Shown here piece after piece: positions 1 through 9,042 of a DNA stretch of 64,000 bases. A model generated the notes under the pieces. That model did no database searches. It was not told the origin of the DNA and was given only the letters and a program-made list of their open reading frames with translations. Position 1 is the first letter of the stretch, and each line of letters begins with the position of its first letter. This DNA comes from Sphingobacterium phlebotomi (lineage in GTDB: Bacteria > Bacteroidota > Bacteroidia > Sphingobacteriales > Sphingobacteriaceae): NCBI RefSeq assembly GCF_008180195.1, contig NZ_VTAV01000007.1, positions 62,001 through 126,000 of the forward strand. Direction: 5' to 3'. A program made the position numbers and the translations under genes.

Positions 1-1047
1 GTACATATACTGAATTGGACTCCATTTAAAACCAAAAAGCTCTATACCAAACTGCATACCGTGTGTATGTCCCGCCAACGTTAAATGGATATGATGGCCA
101 CGATCCAACGTCACTTCGTCCCAATGCGATGGGTCGTGCGACATGAGTATCTTAAATGATTCGGAGGCGACATTTGCGGCTGCTTTCTTTAGATCACCGT
201 ATTTGTGAAAACCACCTTTCCCCCAATTTTCTACTCCTATTAAAGCGATACTCTGCCCATTTTTATTTATGGTGATAGCGTCGTTTAATAGGAGTTTAAA
301 GCCCATTTCAGCATGTATCTCCTTTAATCGTTGCATGTTTTTTTCTTTTGCTACTCTATTTTCCCATCGGACATAATCCCCGTAATCATGGTTGCCGAGC
401 ACGGAATACTTACCATACGGAGCGCTTAGCTTTGTGAATCCATCCACCCAGGGTTCCATCTCCGTCGCGACATTATTAACAAGATCCCCAGTGAACAGAA
501 GTAAGTCGCTTTGTTGGGCATTAGCGAGATCAATACCTTTCTGCACACCTTTAATATTTGTGAGGCTTCCGGAATGGATATCAGAAAGCTGTGTAATTGT
601 GAAGCCATCGAATGCTTCTGGTAAGTCGGGAAAGTGAAGCGTTTCCTTCCGTAATCTATAAAAATGCTTCCCCCGTGTCAGTCCAAACATGACGATTATA
701 AAAATTAGAGATGCTACGACAATGGTGATTTCACTTACATAAAAATTACGCGGCGGGAAACCTCGCCACAAACGGGTAATATCTTCCGCAAGAAGAATAG
801 GAAAGGAAAATAATTTTGGAATGAATACGAGCAGTACAGCCGTGATTAAGATTTGTATAAAACGTTGCGTATCGCTACGTACTCTGCGGACAAAAATCAG
901 CGATATCAACCCTATAAACAATAAGAAATCTACCAGCCAGTAACCGACTCGAAATAGTGTATTCGAAGTTAAAGTTGCGACAGCTTGATAAAAGTAAACA
1001 TCGCTTACCAAGAATAATATTAAAATTAGAATCAGCCTTTTTACCAT
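1..1047 (-). CDS. Membrane-anchored metallophosphoesterase (3' end outside window)
   Basis: A calcineurin-like metallophosphoesterase, 349 residues visible and still open at base 1. Hydrophobic segments lie at about residues 1-25, 35-55, 65-85 and 105-122, followed by a phosphoesterase domain facing outward or into the cytosol. Metal-site motifs are clear: D156-x-H158 (SDIHSG), G187-D188 (GDLVNN), G218-N-H220-D221, a SHD motif, and G-H327-x-H329. This is the YkuE/YaeI-like class, which acts on phosphodiester or phosphomonoester bonds in lipids or nucleotides; the substrate cannot be told from sequence. Start chosen at the ATG followed by MVKRL and the first membrane segment. No operon partner is visible upstream. 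Confidence 0.9.
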   Translation of the reverse strand, partial: MVKRLILILILFLVSDVYFYQAVATLTSNTLFRVGYWLVDFLLFIGLISLIFVRRVRSDTQRFIQILITAVLLVFIPKLFSFPILLAEDITRLWRGFPPRNFYVSEITIVVASLIFIIVMFGLTRGKHFYRLRKETLHFPDLPEAFDGFTITQLSDIHSGSLTNIKGVQKGIDLANAQQSDLLLFTGDLVNNVATEMEPWVDGFTKLSAPYGKYSVLGNHDYGDYVRWENRVAKEKNMQRLKEIHAEMGFKLLLNDAITINKNGQSIALIGVENWGKGGFHKYGDLKKAAANVASESFKILMSHDPSHWDEVTLDRGHHIHLTLAGHTHGMQFGIELFGFKWSPIQYMY

Positions 1048-1146
1048 ATTTTATAAAAGAACACATATCACACCGAATAGGTTTTTATTAAAATTACACC
1101 AGATTATCTATCACTCCTTATTTCTGTTTAGTCAGGAGAATTATTC

Positions 1147-1206
1147 ATGATCCTTACAGGTGTAGATTATATTGTTGATGGAGGTAGTTTACCAGTTGTA
1201 AATTAA
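1147..1206 (+). pseudogene. Remnant: C-terminal tail of a short-chain dehydrogenase
   Basis: Nineteen codons ending in TAA read MILTGVDYIVDGGSLPVVN. The pattern TGxxxxVDGG near a C-terminus is the usual end of short-chain dehydrogenases/reductases. No Rossmann fold or catalytic YxxxK lies upstream, so only the 3' end of the gene survives. The family call rests on this tail alone. Confidence 0.5.
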
Positions 1207-2233
1207 TATATAATCAAAATAAACAACGAGAACCGTCAGCAGCCAAAAAGGGGATGCGTACAATGTGCCATCTCCTATACCCGTTGGGTAGATCGTGGCA
1301 TCTTGGTGCCGCGGATTATGGGAAGGCGTCATTTCTATACCGAAGATAATCTGGGCCGGGCTTTCAAAGAAAGCAAGCGCAAAGTAAAACGTTAATATAA
1401 TACGGACTTTGCGCGCCGTACTGACGCAAGGGGAGGTATGGGTAAGATCGTACTTCCCCTTTATTTTGCCGTCCGCCGACGTCTTGGCGGCGCACGACTT
1501 GAACGATGCGCCGGACAAGGATACGGTTCTTTTGTACGGGAAACGGACTTCGGCATACGCCGGCACGATGAAGATGGGCTTCTTGTTCATCTCTCCATGC
1601 GGGGAAGCCAATATGCCGTGCGCCAAGATGATACTGTTGCTCTCCGGAACTAATTTTCCGCCTTTCTACATAATCTCTTTGCCCGGCGAAAATAAGCTCC
1701 TGCGCATCAAAATAACTTTGGCATACGACAATACGTTTGTCTTGGGCAAGGGAATGATCGTCCCGTACGCCGACGCAAAGAAGATGGCCGGAAGTTTCAT
1801 CAGGTAGGGTAACAAAATGATTTCGGCGGACGTCGACGTTACCCTCCTGCCCAACGACATGACATTTCCGTCCGCCGAAACGACACTTCCGTCCGGGTTG
1901 CTGACGCCATTGTCGTCGTTATTAGTGCCTTTTTGTGCCATTTGTGCCCTTCTGTAGTCGTTTTCCGTTAAAATTTCCTGCGCAGACCACTTTTGTTTCA
2001 CAGCGAGGGAATGGGCCCTGTTGCTAAAACAATATGTGATGAACATAAAACAACAAGCATTGGGTGGTTTCACCAAGGACAACGATGAAACTGTACTGGT
2101 AAAAGGCGAAGGCGATAACAAAAACACCCGGAGCGTGGGCTTCGGGTGTTTATCATGATAAGCAATTATGGAAGCATCAATCGAATTATTCCAACGAAAA
2201 TTGGCGTACATCAACGTTGATTTTACCCGTAGC
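1207..2233. other. Long stretch without a supportable gene, partly GC-rich
   Basis: About 1 kb between the dehydrogenase tail and the oxidoreductase gene. Bases from roughly 1240 to 1960 are clearly richer in G+C than the flanks, with many CG-containing codons on either strand. Overlapping open frames exist on both strands (for example 1409-1807 plus and 1189-1626 minus), but none shows a recognisable domain, a signal peptide or a clear promoter. An inverted pair of the element TTTCGGCGGACG is present (about 1820 and 1870). Best described as unassigned, possibly decayed foreign DNA. Confidence 0.4.
2122..2151. terminator. Hairpin, possible terminator
   Basis: Perfect 9-bp stem AAACACCCG (2122-2130) and CGGGTGTTT (2143-2151) around a 12-base loop. 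It lies about 80 bp beyond the stop of the minus-strand oxidoreductase start side and has only a short T run, so a terminator role is plausible but not certain. Confidence 0.4.
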
Positions 2234-3274
2234 TTAATGGAAAATATTAAAATCCTCGGCTTGTAAAGCTTCGATTTGCCATTTAATTTGATCTATAGAT
2301 ATGGGATACGCTACTTGGTTACGTAGGTTCTCATAGATAGCATCAAATAGAAGATTATAATTTCCTTTTCGTGCAGGAAGTAACGATGTCTGTTTTTCTC
2401 CTGTTTTATCAATGACTACTAGCTTTCCTTCACTTCCTTTTGGTTCAATTCCATATCCTGACGCGTTTGGCAGCATCCCATCAATTAATTGCCGTTCTTG
2501 GACATCGACCATTTTTTTAGTAAAAGTTCCTTGGGATCCGTGAACTACAAAGGCTGGCTGTGGGTCGGCCACCAGGAGATTTCCAGTCAAAAATACTTGC
2601 AGATTATCTGGGTAGAGCAAATGAAAATTAAAGAAATCAGGTACTTGTGACCCTGGTCTGTTGATAGCAGTTGTTTTAATAATTTTAGTAGGTTTTCCGA
2701 AAATGGAAAAGGCTTGATCAAGAACATGGGGGCCTAAATCATACGCGACGCCACTTGAAGCATATTGACTGTTTTCTTTAAATTCCTTGGGGCCTAATTC
2801 CATATTGTAACGATCAAACCGTATGTGTGTCTCGATGATTTTTCCAAGCTGACCACTTTCAATAATCTCTTTTACTTGCATAAAATGACTGTCATAGCGT
2901 CTATTTTGATAAAAAAAGATTCTTTTACCTGTCTTTTCGCTCATTTCGGATAACTTCTTGAGTTGATCAAGATTGTCTACAGCAGGCTTTTCTAACAGAA
3001 CATGTTTTCCGGCTTCTAGGGCTTCTTTTGCAAATTCGAAATGGGTATAATTTGGTGTATTAACTATAACAAGTTCTATATGCTCATCCGCCAACAGATC
3101 GGTAACACTGTCGTAACTTTTCACATCGGGATAGATGTCCTTTGCTGCTTTTTTTGTTCTTTCAACGACTGCTGTGAAATTAAAATGATCATTGGTATAG
3201 ATAAAAGGAGCGTGGAAAACGCGTCCTGACATTCCAAAGCTTAGTATACCTGTATTGATTCTCTGTTTTTCCAT
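2234..3274 (-). CDS. Gfo/Idh/MocA family NAD(P)-dependent oxidoreductase
   Basis: 346 residues, the normal length for the family. The N-terminal Rossmann part runs from about residue 5 to 125, with the family hallmark E95-K96-P97 that helps bind cofactor and substrate. The C-terminal half holds the D179-x-x-x-H183 catalytic pair (YDLGPH). Such enzymes oxidise or reduce hydroxyl groups of sugars, inositols or similar compounds in the cytoplasm; YdgJ/YhhX-type relatives are the closest in style. It stands alone, 32 bp downstream of the DEAD-box gene on the same strand, so cotranscription is possible. Substrate unknown. Confidence 0.9.
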   Translation of the reverse strand: MEKQRINTGILSFGMSGRVFHAPFIYTNDHFNFTAVVERTKKAAKDIYPDVKSYDSVTDLLADEHIELVIVNTPNYTHFEFAKEALEAGKHVLLEKPAVDNLDQLKKLSEMSEKTGKRIFFYQNRRYDSHFMQVKEIIESGQLGKIIETHIRFDRYNMELGPKEFKENSQYASSGVAYDLGPHVLDQAFSIFGKPTKIIKTTAINRPGSQVPDFFNFHLLYPDNLQVFLTGNLLVADPQPAFVVHGSQGTFTKKMVDVQERQLIDGMLPNASGYGIEPKGSEGKLVVIDKTGEKQTSLLPARKGNYNLLFDAIYENLRNQVAYPISIDQIKWQIEALQAEDFNIFH

Positions 3275-3306
3275 GGTATTTTCTAATTGTCAGTGTATTC
3301 GTAAAA

Positions 3307-4581
3307 CTATTTTTTCTTATTCTTCATTGTAATTTTGGCTTTTACCCCACCGCCATAGTTGTAGGTTTTGCTATTACTTTCTTTCTTTTTATGAAAAGCT
3401 CCACCTTGTGATTCGTCCATTTCATTCTTTTCTTTGGGATTATTGGACGGACGGTAGATAATAAGATCCTCTGGAAGAGGCATGACAGGGATTTTCTCTC
3501 CCAAAAATTGTTCTATTTTTTTGAGTTCCGGAAGTTCAATGTCGGTCGCAAATGTAATAGCAATAACGTCATTATTTGAAGTTTTTACGACATGTTGCAC
3601 AAAAACATCTCTATTTTCTGGTATTTCAAAATGAAATATAAAAGGAATCCCACTTAAATCAATATCATTTGTACCTTCATTTGCAATAATGAGTATTCGA
3701 CATTCAGGAATTTGCTTAAAATCGTGGATATCATCAATACCTACATCATCATGAAACAAAGGGTGTAATACAGCAACTTCTCCTTTTTTAGCATGTAGGT
3801 TTTGACTTAGTTTTTGTGCAGTAAGTCGACTATTCACAAATACGACAACTTTATCAAATACATCATCGTCTCTCATCAAAAGATTCAGTAAATTGATTTT
3901 CGTAGTAAAATTAGGAACTTGATATAACATGAGTTCATGTGTTTCAGCTTTTTTCTCACCGAGCTCTTCCACCTCGACCAGTGTAGCAAAGGGCATAAAA
4001 TCATCAATCATCAAATGCAATTTTTCATGTTCGACTGTACTAAATGCTAGATACTGGACTTTTCCGCAGCTCTGCGCTAGTTCCCTTACAGTAGTCTGCA
4101 TTCCTTGCTTAACTATTTCTTCTGCATCATCGATTATGAATGTCTGAATACGATTTAAATTAAGTCCCAATTTTAAATACACAGCACGAGCACGATTAGG
4201 AGTTGCTACAACAATATCCACACCACGAACCAGATCTTCGATCTCTTCTTCCATACTTCCGCTCGTTTTAAGTCCCATGATATGGAGGTTCTTATTGTTA
4301 CTAATAGTTAGAAAGCGATCTATGATCTCGGCAATTCTTTCTTCATTAGGTGCTAAAATTAAGACTTTGGGAGCCTCGTCTTGCGTATATTTTAAGCGCA
4401 TCAGTACCCCAAGGACATACGTAGTTGTTTTTCCAGCTCCTTCAGGTGCAACGCCAATAATATTATGCCCACCGATGATTCGGGAAAGTGATTTCAACTG
4501 GAATTCTTTTGCTGTAAAATAACCCAAATCATTCATGGATGCATGAAGACGTTTACTAAGCTTTAATTTATCTAAAGACAC
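3307..4581 (-). CDS. Degenerate DEAD-box helicase-like protein
   Basis: 424 residues if translation starts at the GTG at 4581. Walker A is intact (A45-PEGAGKT), preceded by a Q-motif-like FQLKSL. The DEAD box is altered to DDAE (151-154), motif III SAT is FST (180-182), and TPNR (128-130) is kept. In the second domain VFVNSR is present, but motif V and the HRxGR arginine-finger motif VI are missing. ATP binding is likely, while unwinding is doubtful. The frame stays open to an ATG at 4728, but a -7 promoter box (4611-4618) lies inside that extension, so the shorter start is preferred. The C-terminus is lysine-rich, as in RNA-binding relatives. Confidence 0.75.
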   Translation of the reverse strand: MSLDKLKLSKRLHASMNDLGYFTAKEFQLKSLSRIIGGHNIIGVAPEGAGKTTTYVLGVLMRLKYTQDEAPKVLILAPNEERIAEIIDRFLTISNNKNLHIMGLKTSGSMEEEIEDLVRGVDIVVATPNRARAVYLKLGLNLNRIQTFIIDDAEEIVKQGMQTTVRELAQSCGKVQYLAFSTVEHEKLHLMIDDFMPFATLVEVEELGEKKAETHELMLYQVPNFTTKINLLNLLMRDDDVFDKVVVFVNSRLTAQKLSQNLHAKKGEVAVLHPLFHDDVGIDDIHDFKQIPECRILIIANEGTNDIDLSGIPFIFHFEIPENRDVFVQHVVKTSNNDVIAITFATDIELPELKKIEQFLGEKIPVMPLPEDLIIYRPSNNPKEKNEMDESQGGAFHKKKESNSKTYNYGGGVKAKITMKNKKK

Positions 4582-4610
4582 TGCTGAATAATTAAATGAA
4601 AATGAAAGGA

Positions 4611-4618
4611 CAAAGTTA
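4611..4618 (-). promoter_or_regulatory. Bacteroidota -7 box (TAACTTTG) for the DEAD-box gene
   Basis: The minus strand reads TAACTTTG, a full match to TAnnTTTG. It would start a transcript near 4604, about 23 nt before the GTG start at 4581. No good -33 TTG is seen at the usual distance. Confidence 0.5.
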
Positions 4619-4712
4619 GCTAAAATATAATTGGTGTTGTGACTAACAACGTTGTGTATTGACCAAAATCGGAAAGATTTTTGTAAATTGTGCGCATTAT
4701 TATCCATGAAGT

Positions 4713-6587
4713 ATGCGTACAAAAACACAATTGATTGCCACCATGATGTTATTTTCTACGACGGTTGCCGTTAGTCAGATGAAAGTTCGGGAAGAACTAC
4801 CGGAAAAATATAAATGGAACCTGTCCGATCTCTATGCTACAGATGAGACTTGGAAAGAAGAAAAGAAAAGGGTGCAACAAGAAATGCAGCAAGTAGTTTC
4901 GTACAAAGGTAAGCTTACACAATCTGCTACCGTACTTTTGGAAGCACTGGAGTTGAATAGTACGCTGCGGAAAGAGATGGTAAGGCTTTCATCTTATGCA
5001 TCGATGAAATCTGATCAAGATACCAGAGTGACGAAATACGCTGGCATGAAGCAGGAGCTGCAACAGCTGTTTTCAGCATATGGTGCATTGACATCCTTCA
5101 TGGAGCCAGAATTGTTAACCCTACAGGAAGGTCAGCTCGACGCTTTTTTTGCAAAGGAGAAAGAACTGACAACATACAAATTTTACCTTATGGATTTACT
5201 TCGGAAGCGAGCACATAGAGGTTCCGAAGAAGTCGAGAAAGTAATGGCCTATTCTTCTTTAATGTCTGGCAATGCCGCAAATATCTTCAGTACATTTTTT
5301 AATGCGGAGTTTCCGCATCCAGAGATTGAATTGAACGGCGAGCGTGTAAAGCTTAATACCGCCAATTTTGCACTGTACAGAGCGAGTGATAACAGAGAAA
5401 TTAGGAGCAAGGTGTTTGAAACTTATTTTGGTAAGTTGAATGAATTTCAACGAACTTTTGGGGCTCAGCTTTACGGAAATATTAATGCTGCTTTGTTTGC
5501 AACAAAAGCCAGAAATTACGAGAGCACATTAAACCGGGCGCTGGATGGTGATAATATCCCCACAGATGTTTTTCATAATCTTATCGAAAATGTGAATGGA
5601 AACTTGGAAACCTTTCACCGCTATTTAAATCTCCGGAAGCGCATGATGGGGGTGGACACGCTACATTATTATGATTTGTATGCTCCGTTGGTTGACAAAG
5701 TAGATTTAGCATATACCGTAGAAGAAGCGGTTGAAAATATTTTACAATCCTTGCAACCGTTGGGCACTGATTATATAGAGGTGTCAAAAAGAGCATTCAA
5801 TGAAAGATGGGTTGATATGTATCCAAACGAAGGAAAAAGATCTGGTGCATATTCTAACGGATCAGCTTACGATGTACATCCGTATATACTCATGAACTAT
5901 AATGGGAAGTATAATGATATGTCGACGTTGACCCACGAATTAGGGCATACTATGCACAGCTATTTGACCAATAAGAAGCAACATTTCGCAAACGCAAACT
6001 ATTCTATTTTCGTCGCTGAGGTCGCGTCCACGTTAAATGAAGAATTGCTGAACGATTATATGCTGCAGCAGATCAAAGACGATAAGATACGGCTCGCTAT
6101 CCTTGGAAACTATCTCGAAGGCGCCAAAGGAACATTATTCCGACAGACGCAGTTTGCCGAATTCGAATCGATGATCCATGAAAAGGTCGCAAAGGGCGAA
6201 GCACTCACTGGTGAAGATTTTGATGAAATGTATCTTGATCTGACGAAGCGGTACTACGGTCATGATAAAAATGTTTGTATAGTCGATGACTATGTTAAAT
6301 CCGAATGGTCTTACATTCCACATTTTTATTATAATTTTTATGTCTATCAATATGCGACGTCGTTCACTGCTTCGACGGCACTCTCGGAAAAAGTGTTAAA
6401 GGGGACAGATGCAGATCGTAAAAAATACCTTGATTTTTTATCTTCAGGAAGTACAAAGTATCCTGTAGAGTTACTTGTAGATGCTGGTGTGGATATGAAT
6501 ACCTCGGAACCTTTTGATCTAACTATTGCTAAGATTAATAACGTCATGGCAGAAATGGAAACCATTCTGACGAGAATGGGAAAATAG
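4713..6587 (+). CDS. pepF: Oligoendopeptidase F (M3 family zinc peptidase)
   Basis: 624 residues, close to the usual 600 of PepF. An N-terminal signal-like segment (about residues 1-20) suggests export to the periplasm, unlike the cytosolic Gram-positive enzyme. The zinc site is complete: H408-E-L-G-H412 with the downstream glutamate E436 (FVAEVAST). It hydrolyses short peptides of roughly 7-17 residues. Divergent from the DEAD-box gene with about 130 bp between start codons. The next gene (6719) follows after 131 bp with its own promoter box, so this is probably monocistronic. Confidence 0.92.
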   Translation: MRTKTQLIATMMLFSTTVAVSQMKVREELPEKYKWNLSDLYATDETWKEEKKRVQQEMQQVVSYKGKLTQSATVLLEALELNSTLRKEMVRLSSYASMKSDQDTRVTKYAGMKQELQQLFSAYGALTSFMEPELLTLQEGQLDAFFAKEKELTTYKFYLMDLLRKRAHRGSEEVEKVMAYSSLMSGNAANIFSTFFNAEFPHPEIELNGERVKLNTANFALYRASDNREIRSKVFETYFGKLNEFQRTFGAQLYGNINAALFATKARNYESTLNRALDGDNIPTDVFHNLIENVNGNLETFHRYLNLRKRMMGVDTLHYYDLYAPLVDKVDLAYTVEEAVENILQSLQPLGTDYIEVSKRAFNERWVDMYPNEGKRSGAYSNGSAYDVHPYILMNYNGKYNDMSTLTHELGHTMHSYLTNKKQHFANANYSIFVAEVASTLNEELLNDYMLQQIKDDKIRLAILGNYLEGAKGTLFRQTQFAEFESMIHEKVAKGEALTGEDFDEMYLDLTKRYYGHDKNVCIVDDYVKSEWSYIPHFYYNFYVYQYATSFTASTALSEKVLKGTDADRKKYLDFLSSGSTKYPVELLVDAGVDMNTSEPFDLTIAKINNVMAEMETILTRMGK

Positions 6588-6675
6588 TAATCGATGCGAT
6601 AATGTTTGTTTTTCGTATGCAAAGATTTTGGTTATATATGCAAATTTGATACAGAAAGTCGGAGATTTACGTTAC

Positions 6676-6683
6676 TACATTTG
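6676..6683 (+). promoter_or_regulatory. Bacteroidota -7 box (TACATTTG) for the sialidase-like gene
   Basis: Full match to TAnnTTTG, 35 bp before the ATG at 6719, giving a leader of about 30 nt. No clear -33 element at the expected spacing. Confidence 0.5.
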
Positions 6684-6718
6684 TAGTCTGTTATAAATCG
6701 TTATCAAAAAAATATCGT

Positions 6719-7897
6719 ATGAGCTCAAATAAGTTGACCAATCTGTGGTGGTTCCGCATGATGGCTATCGCATTATTTCTTTTTAATAGCTTGTTAAATG
6801 CGCAGACCCGACCGGAAAAGATGGTGAAGCATCAAGCGGGTATCATTTTAGAAGAATTTCTGTTTATGGAAGCTGATTTTCCATCGTGCCACTCCGCGAC
6901 AATCGTAGAACTGCCTAACAAGGAATTACTTTGTACTTATTTTGGCGGGACATATGAGCGGCACCCGGATGTAGAAATTCGTCTACAACGTAAGAAATTG
7001 GATGGTACTTGGACGTCTCCTATATCTGTTGCAGATGGTGTGCAGCCAGATGGGGAGAGATTTCCAACATGGAATCCTGTGTTGTTTCAACCGCGGGGTG
7101 AGGATCTCGTACTGTATTTTAAGGTTGGGCCTAGTCCGAAGGAATGGTGGGGTGAATTTATAACATCTAACGATAATGGACATACCTGGAGCAAGCCGCA
7201 GCGGTTGGAAGGTGAGCTTCTGGGACCAATCAAAAACAAACCGATTCAGTTGTTGGACGGTACCATTCTATCGGGATCTAGCAATGAGAATGGTGGATGG
7301 AAAGCGCATTTGGAACGTAGTACCGATGGTGGGAGAAGTTGGTCTTTTATTGGGCCGCTGAATGATGGGAAGAAAATGGCTGCAATACAACCCACCTTGC
7401 TTACGCACACTGATGGGAGCATTCAGATGCTTAGTCGGACGAACACAAATGGTGCAGAACGGATTACGGAAACCTGGTCTAAGGATGGAGGCTTAACTTG
7501 GTCGGAGATGACTTGGACAACCTTGCCAAATAACAATTCTGGATTGGATGGGGTTACGTTGAAAGATGGAAGACATCTGTTGGTGTATAATCATTCGACG
7601 CGCGAACAGGAAGGAATGGGGCATAAAGGAAGAGGAGTACTCAACCTCGCTATCAGTAAGGATGGTAAGAAATGGGATGCTGCGTTGATGTTGGACTATA
7701 TTGATGAGCCTGAGAAACAATATTCGTATCCTTCAATCATACAGACATCGGATGGGTTAGTACATATCGTATATACTTGGCATCGAGAGCGGATTAAACA
7801 TGTGGTGGTAGATCCCGATCAACTGATAACCTTTCCCATTGTTGATGGGCAATGGCCATTCAAAGACATCCCCTTGGTAACCAGTACGGAACAATAG
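6719..7897 (+). CDS. Secreted sialidase-like (BNR repeat) protein
   Basis: 392 residues with a signal peptide ending near NAQ (residue 29). It has repeated Asp-box motifs SxDxGxTW at about residues 150-157, 200 and 256 and a weaker one near 310, as expected of a six-bladed beta-propeller. This is the exo-alpha-sialidase-like family (BNR_2). Many Bacteroidota members act on other glycans or have unproven activity, so sialidase activity is inferred only. It probably works in the periplasm or outside the cell on host or plant glycans. No sialic-acid catabolic genes are adjacent, which argues against a dedicated sialidase locus. Confidence 0.8.
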   Translation: MSSNKLTNLWWFRMMAIALFLFNSLLNAQTRPEKMVKHQAGIILEEFLFMEADFPSCHSATIVELPNKELLCTYFGGTYERHPDVEIRLQRKKLDGTWTSPISVADGVQPDGERFPTWNPVLFQPRGEDLVLYFKVGPSPKEWWGEFITSNDNGHTWSKPQRLEGELLGPIKNKPIQLLDGTILSGSSNENGGWKAHLERSTDGGRSWSFIGPLNDGKKMAAIQPTLLTHTDGSIQMLSRTNTNGAERITETWSKDGGLTWSEMTWTTLPNNNSGLDGVTLKDGRHLLVYNHSTREQEGMGHKGRGVLNLAISKDGKKWDAALMLDYIDEPEKQYSYPSIIQTSDGLVHIVYTWHRERIKHVVVDPDQLITFPIVDGQWPFKDIPLVTSTEQ

Positions 7898-8086
7898 TTA
7901 GTTAAGGTTCGTCAACATGTTACTATGTAACGTTTTAATCGAGATGAATCAATCCTGTTAATCTTTTGGAAGCTAAGTGATTACTCCCGAATGGTGAGCT
8001 GATGATCAAGTATGTGGCGTTGGAGTTAGGCAATCGTCGATGAACAAATCGGACTTCACGATTCAGCTTGCGTTAGACCATAATAA

Positions 8087-8102
8087 AGGGGTCGAAACCC
8101 CT
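8087..8102. terminator. Small GC hairpin between convergent genes
   Basis: AGGGGT (8087-8092), tetraloop CGAA, ACCCCT (8097-8102), then CTTT. It lies between the 3' ends of the sialidase-like gene and proX and could end transcription from either side. The T run is short. Confidence 0.45.
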
Positions 8103-8192
8103 CTTTGAAGAATAAGACGTATGTGAGCTGTGCTGTTGCCCTCGCAAGGTTGGATAAATCCTGACACAGGAAGCGCTGATAGAGAAACTATC

Positions 8193-9032
8193 CTATCCGC
8201 CCCACCAAGCGTCCAACATCGATCTATTTTGCTGTATCCATTTTTTTGCTGTTTCTTTTTGGTTTTTGCTGGCCTCCATTTTCGTTAGGAGATCAGCCAT
8301 TATTTCCTCATCAAAAAAAGCATGTTGGAAGAAACGGTAAACCTCCGGAAAATCTTGATCGAAATCTTGACGTACGAACGTTTCGATATGCTCCACCTCT
8401 CCATATATTTTCTTTGGATCTTCCAAAAACTTCAAGTTGAATCTTCCAAACAACCAATGCGGTTGCCAAGCCGTCACAACAATCCACCTGTTTTCATTTA
8501 TGGCCTTGTTCAGTTCGGCAGCCATCGCCACCATAGACGAGTTGAGTTGGCGGAAATTTAAGTCATAGGCGAGGATAACGCTATCGGTATAGATCGCCAT
8601 GCCGGTACCTCTTTCAATGCCCATAATCTTTCCATCGAATCTATCGATATTAGCGTTTAGTTCTTCAATGGAATTTATTTCCACGTAGTCTGGCACCACG
8701 AGTCCCAATAGTGCCCCTTCGTAATTCGTTGCTACACTTTGAATGTTATGAAAGGGAGCAATCTTGTCTCCATGGGTTTTTGGTAACCATACGTTCATAA
8801 ATATATCGGTATCCCCGTTATCCATGGATGCCAATAACAGATTCGGTGCCGCTTTGTGAATAACAATATGGTATCCTTTTTCTTTCAAATACTCCTGTGC
8901 GACTGTTGTCATGGCATTTCCTTCGGCCCAGCCCTCCACCATGCCCATGCTGATACGCTTAGTAAGATGATCTCCGCAGCCGAACAGGCAAAAACATGTA
9001 ACGATCATCAATGTCCACTTCATTCCTTTCAT
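8193..9032 (-). CDS. proX: Glycine betaine/proline ABC transporter, substrate-binding lipoprotein
   Basis: 279 residues with a lipoprotein signal; the lipobox is LFGC with Cys19. This is the OpuAC/ProX fold that captures glycine betaine, proline betaine or related osmoprotectants and hands them to the ProW channel. It is anchored on the periplasmic face. It is the last gene of a three-gene operon and follows proW by 10 bp. The many Trp and Tyr residues (for example VTAWQPHW) fit the aromatic box that binds quaternary ammonium groups, although the exact cage residues cannot be assigned from sequence alone. Confidence 0.92.
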   Translation of the reverse strand: MKGMKWTLMIVTCFCLFGCGDHLTKRISMGMVEGWAEGNAMTTVAQEYLKEKGYHIVIHKAAPNLLLASMDNGDTDIFMNVWLPKTHGDKIAPFHNIQSVATNYEGALLGLVVPDYVEINSIEELNANIDRFDGKIMGIERGTGMAIYTDSVILAYDLNFRQLNSSMVAMAAELNKAINENRWIVVTAWQPHWLFGRFNLKFLEDPKKIYGEVEHIETFVRQDFDQDFPEVYRFFQHAFFDEEIMADLLTKMEASKNQKETAKKWIQQNRSMLDAWWGG

Positions 9033-9042
9033 ACCTGATTAC

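Noticed and set aside
1409..1807. 132-codon plus-strand open frame in the GC-rich stretch
   Set aside because: Overlaps other long frames on both strands, has no domain, signal or promoter; long open frames are expected by chance in GC-rich DNA.
3307..4728. Longer start of the DEAD-box protein at 4728
   Set aside because: The extra N-terminus has no relation to the family, overlaps the start of pepF and contains the likely promoter.
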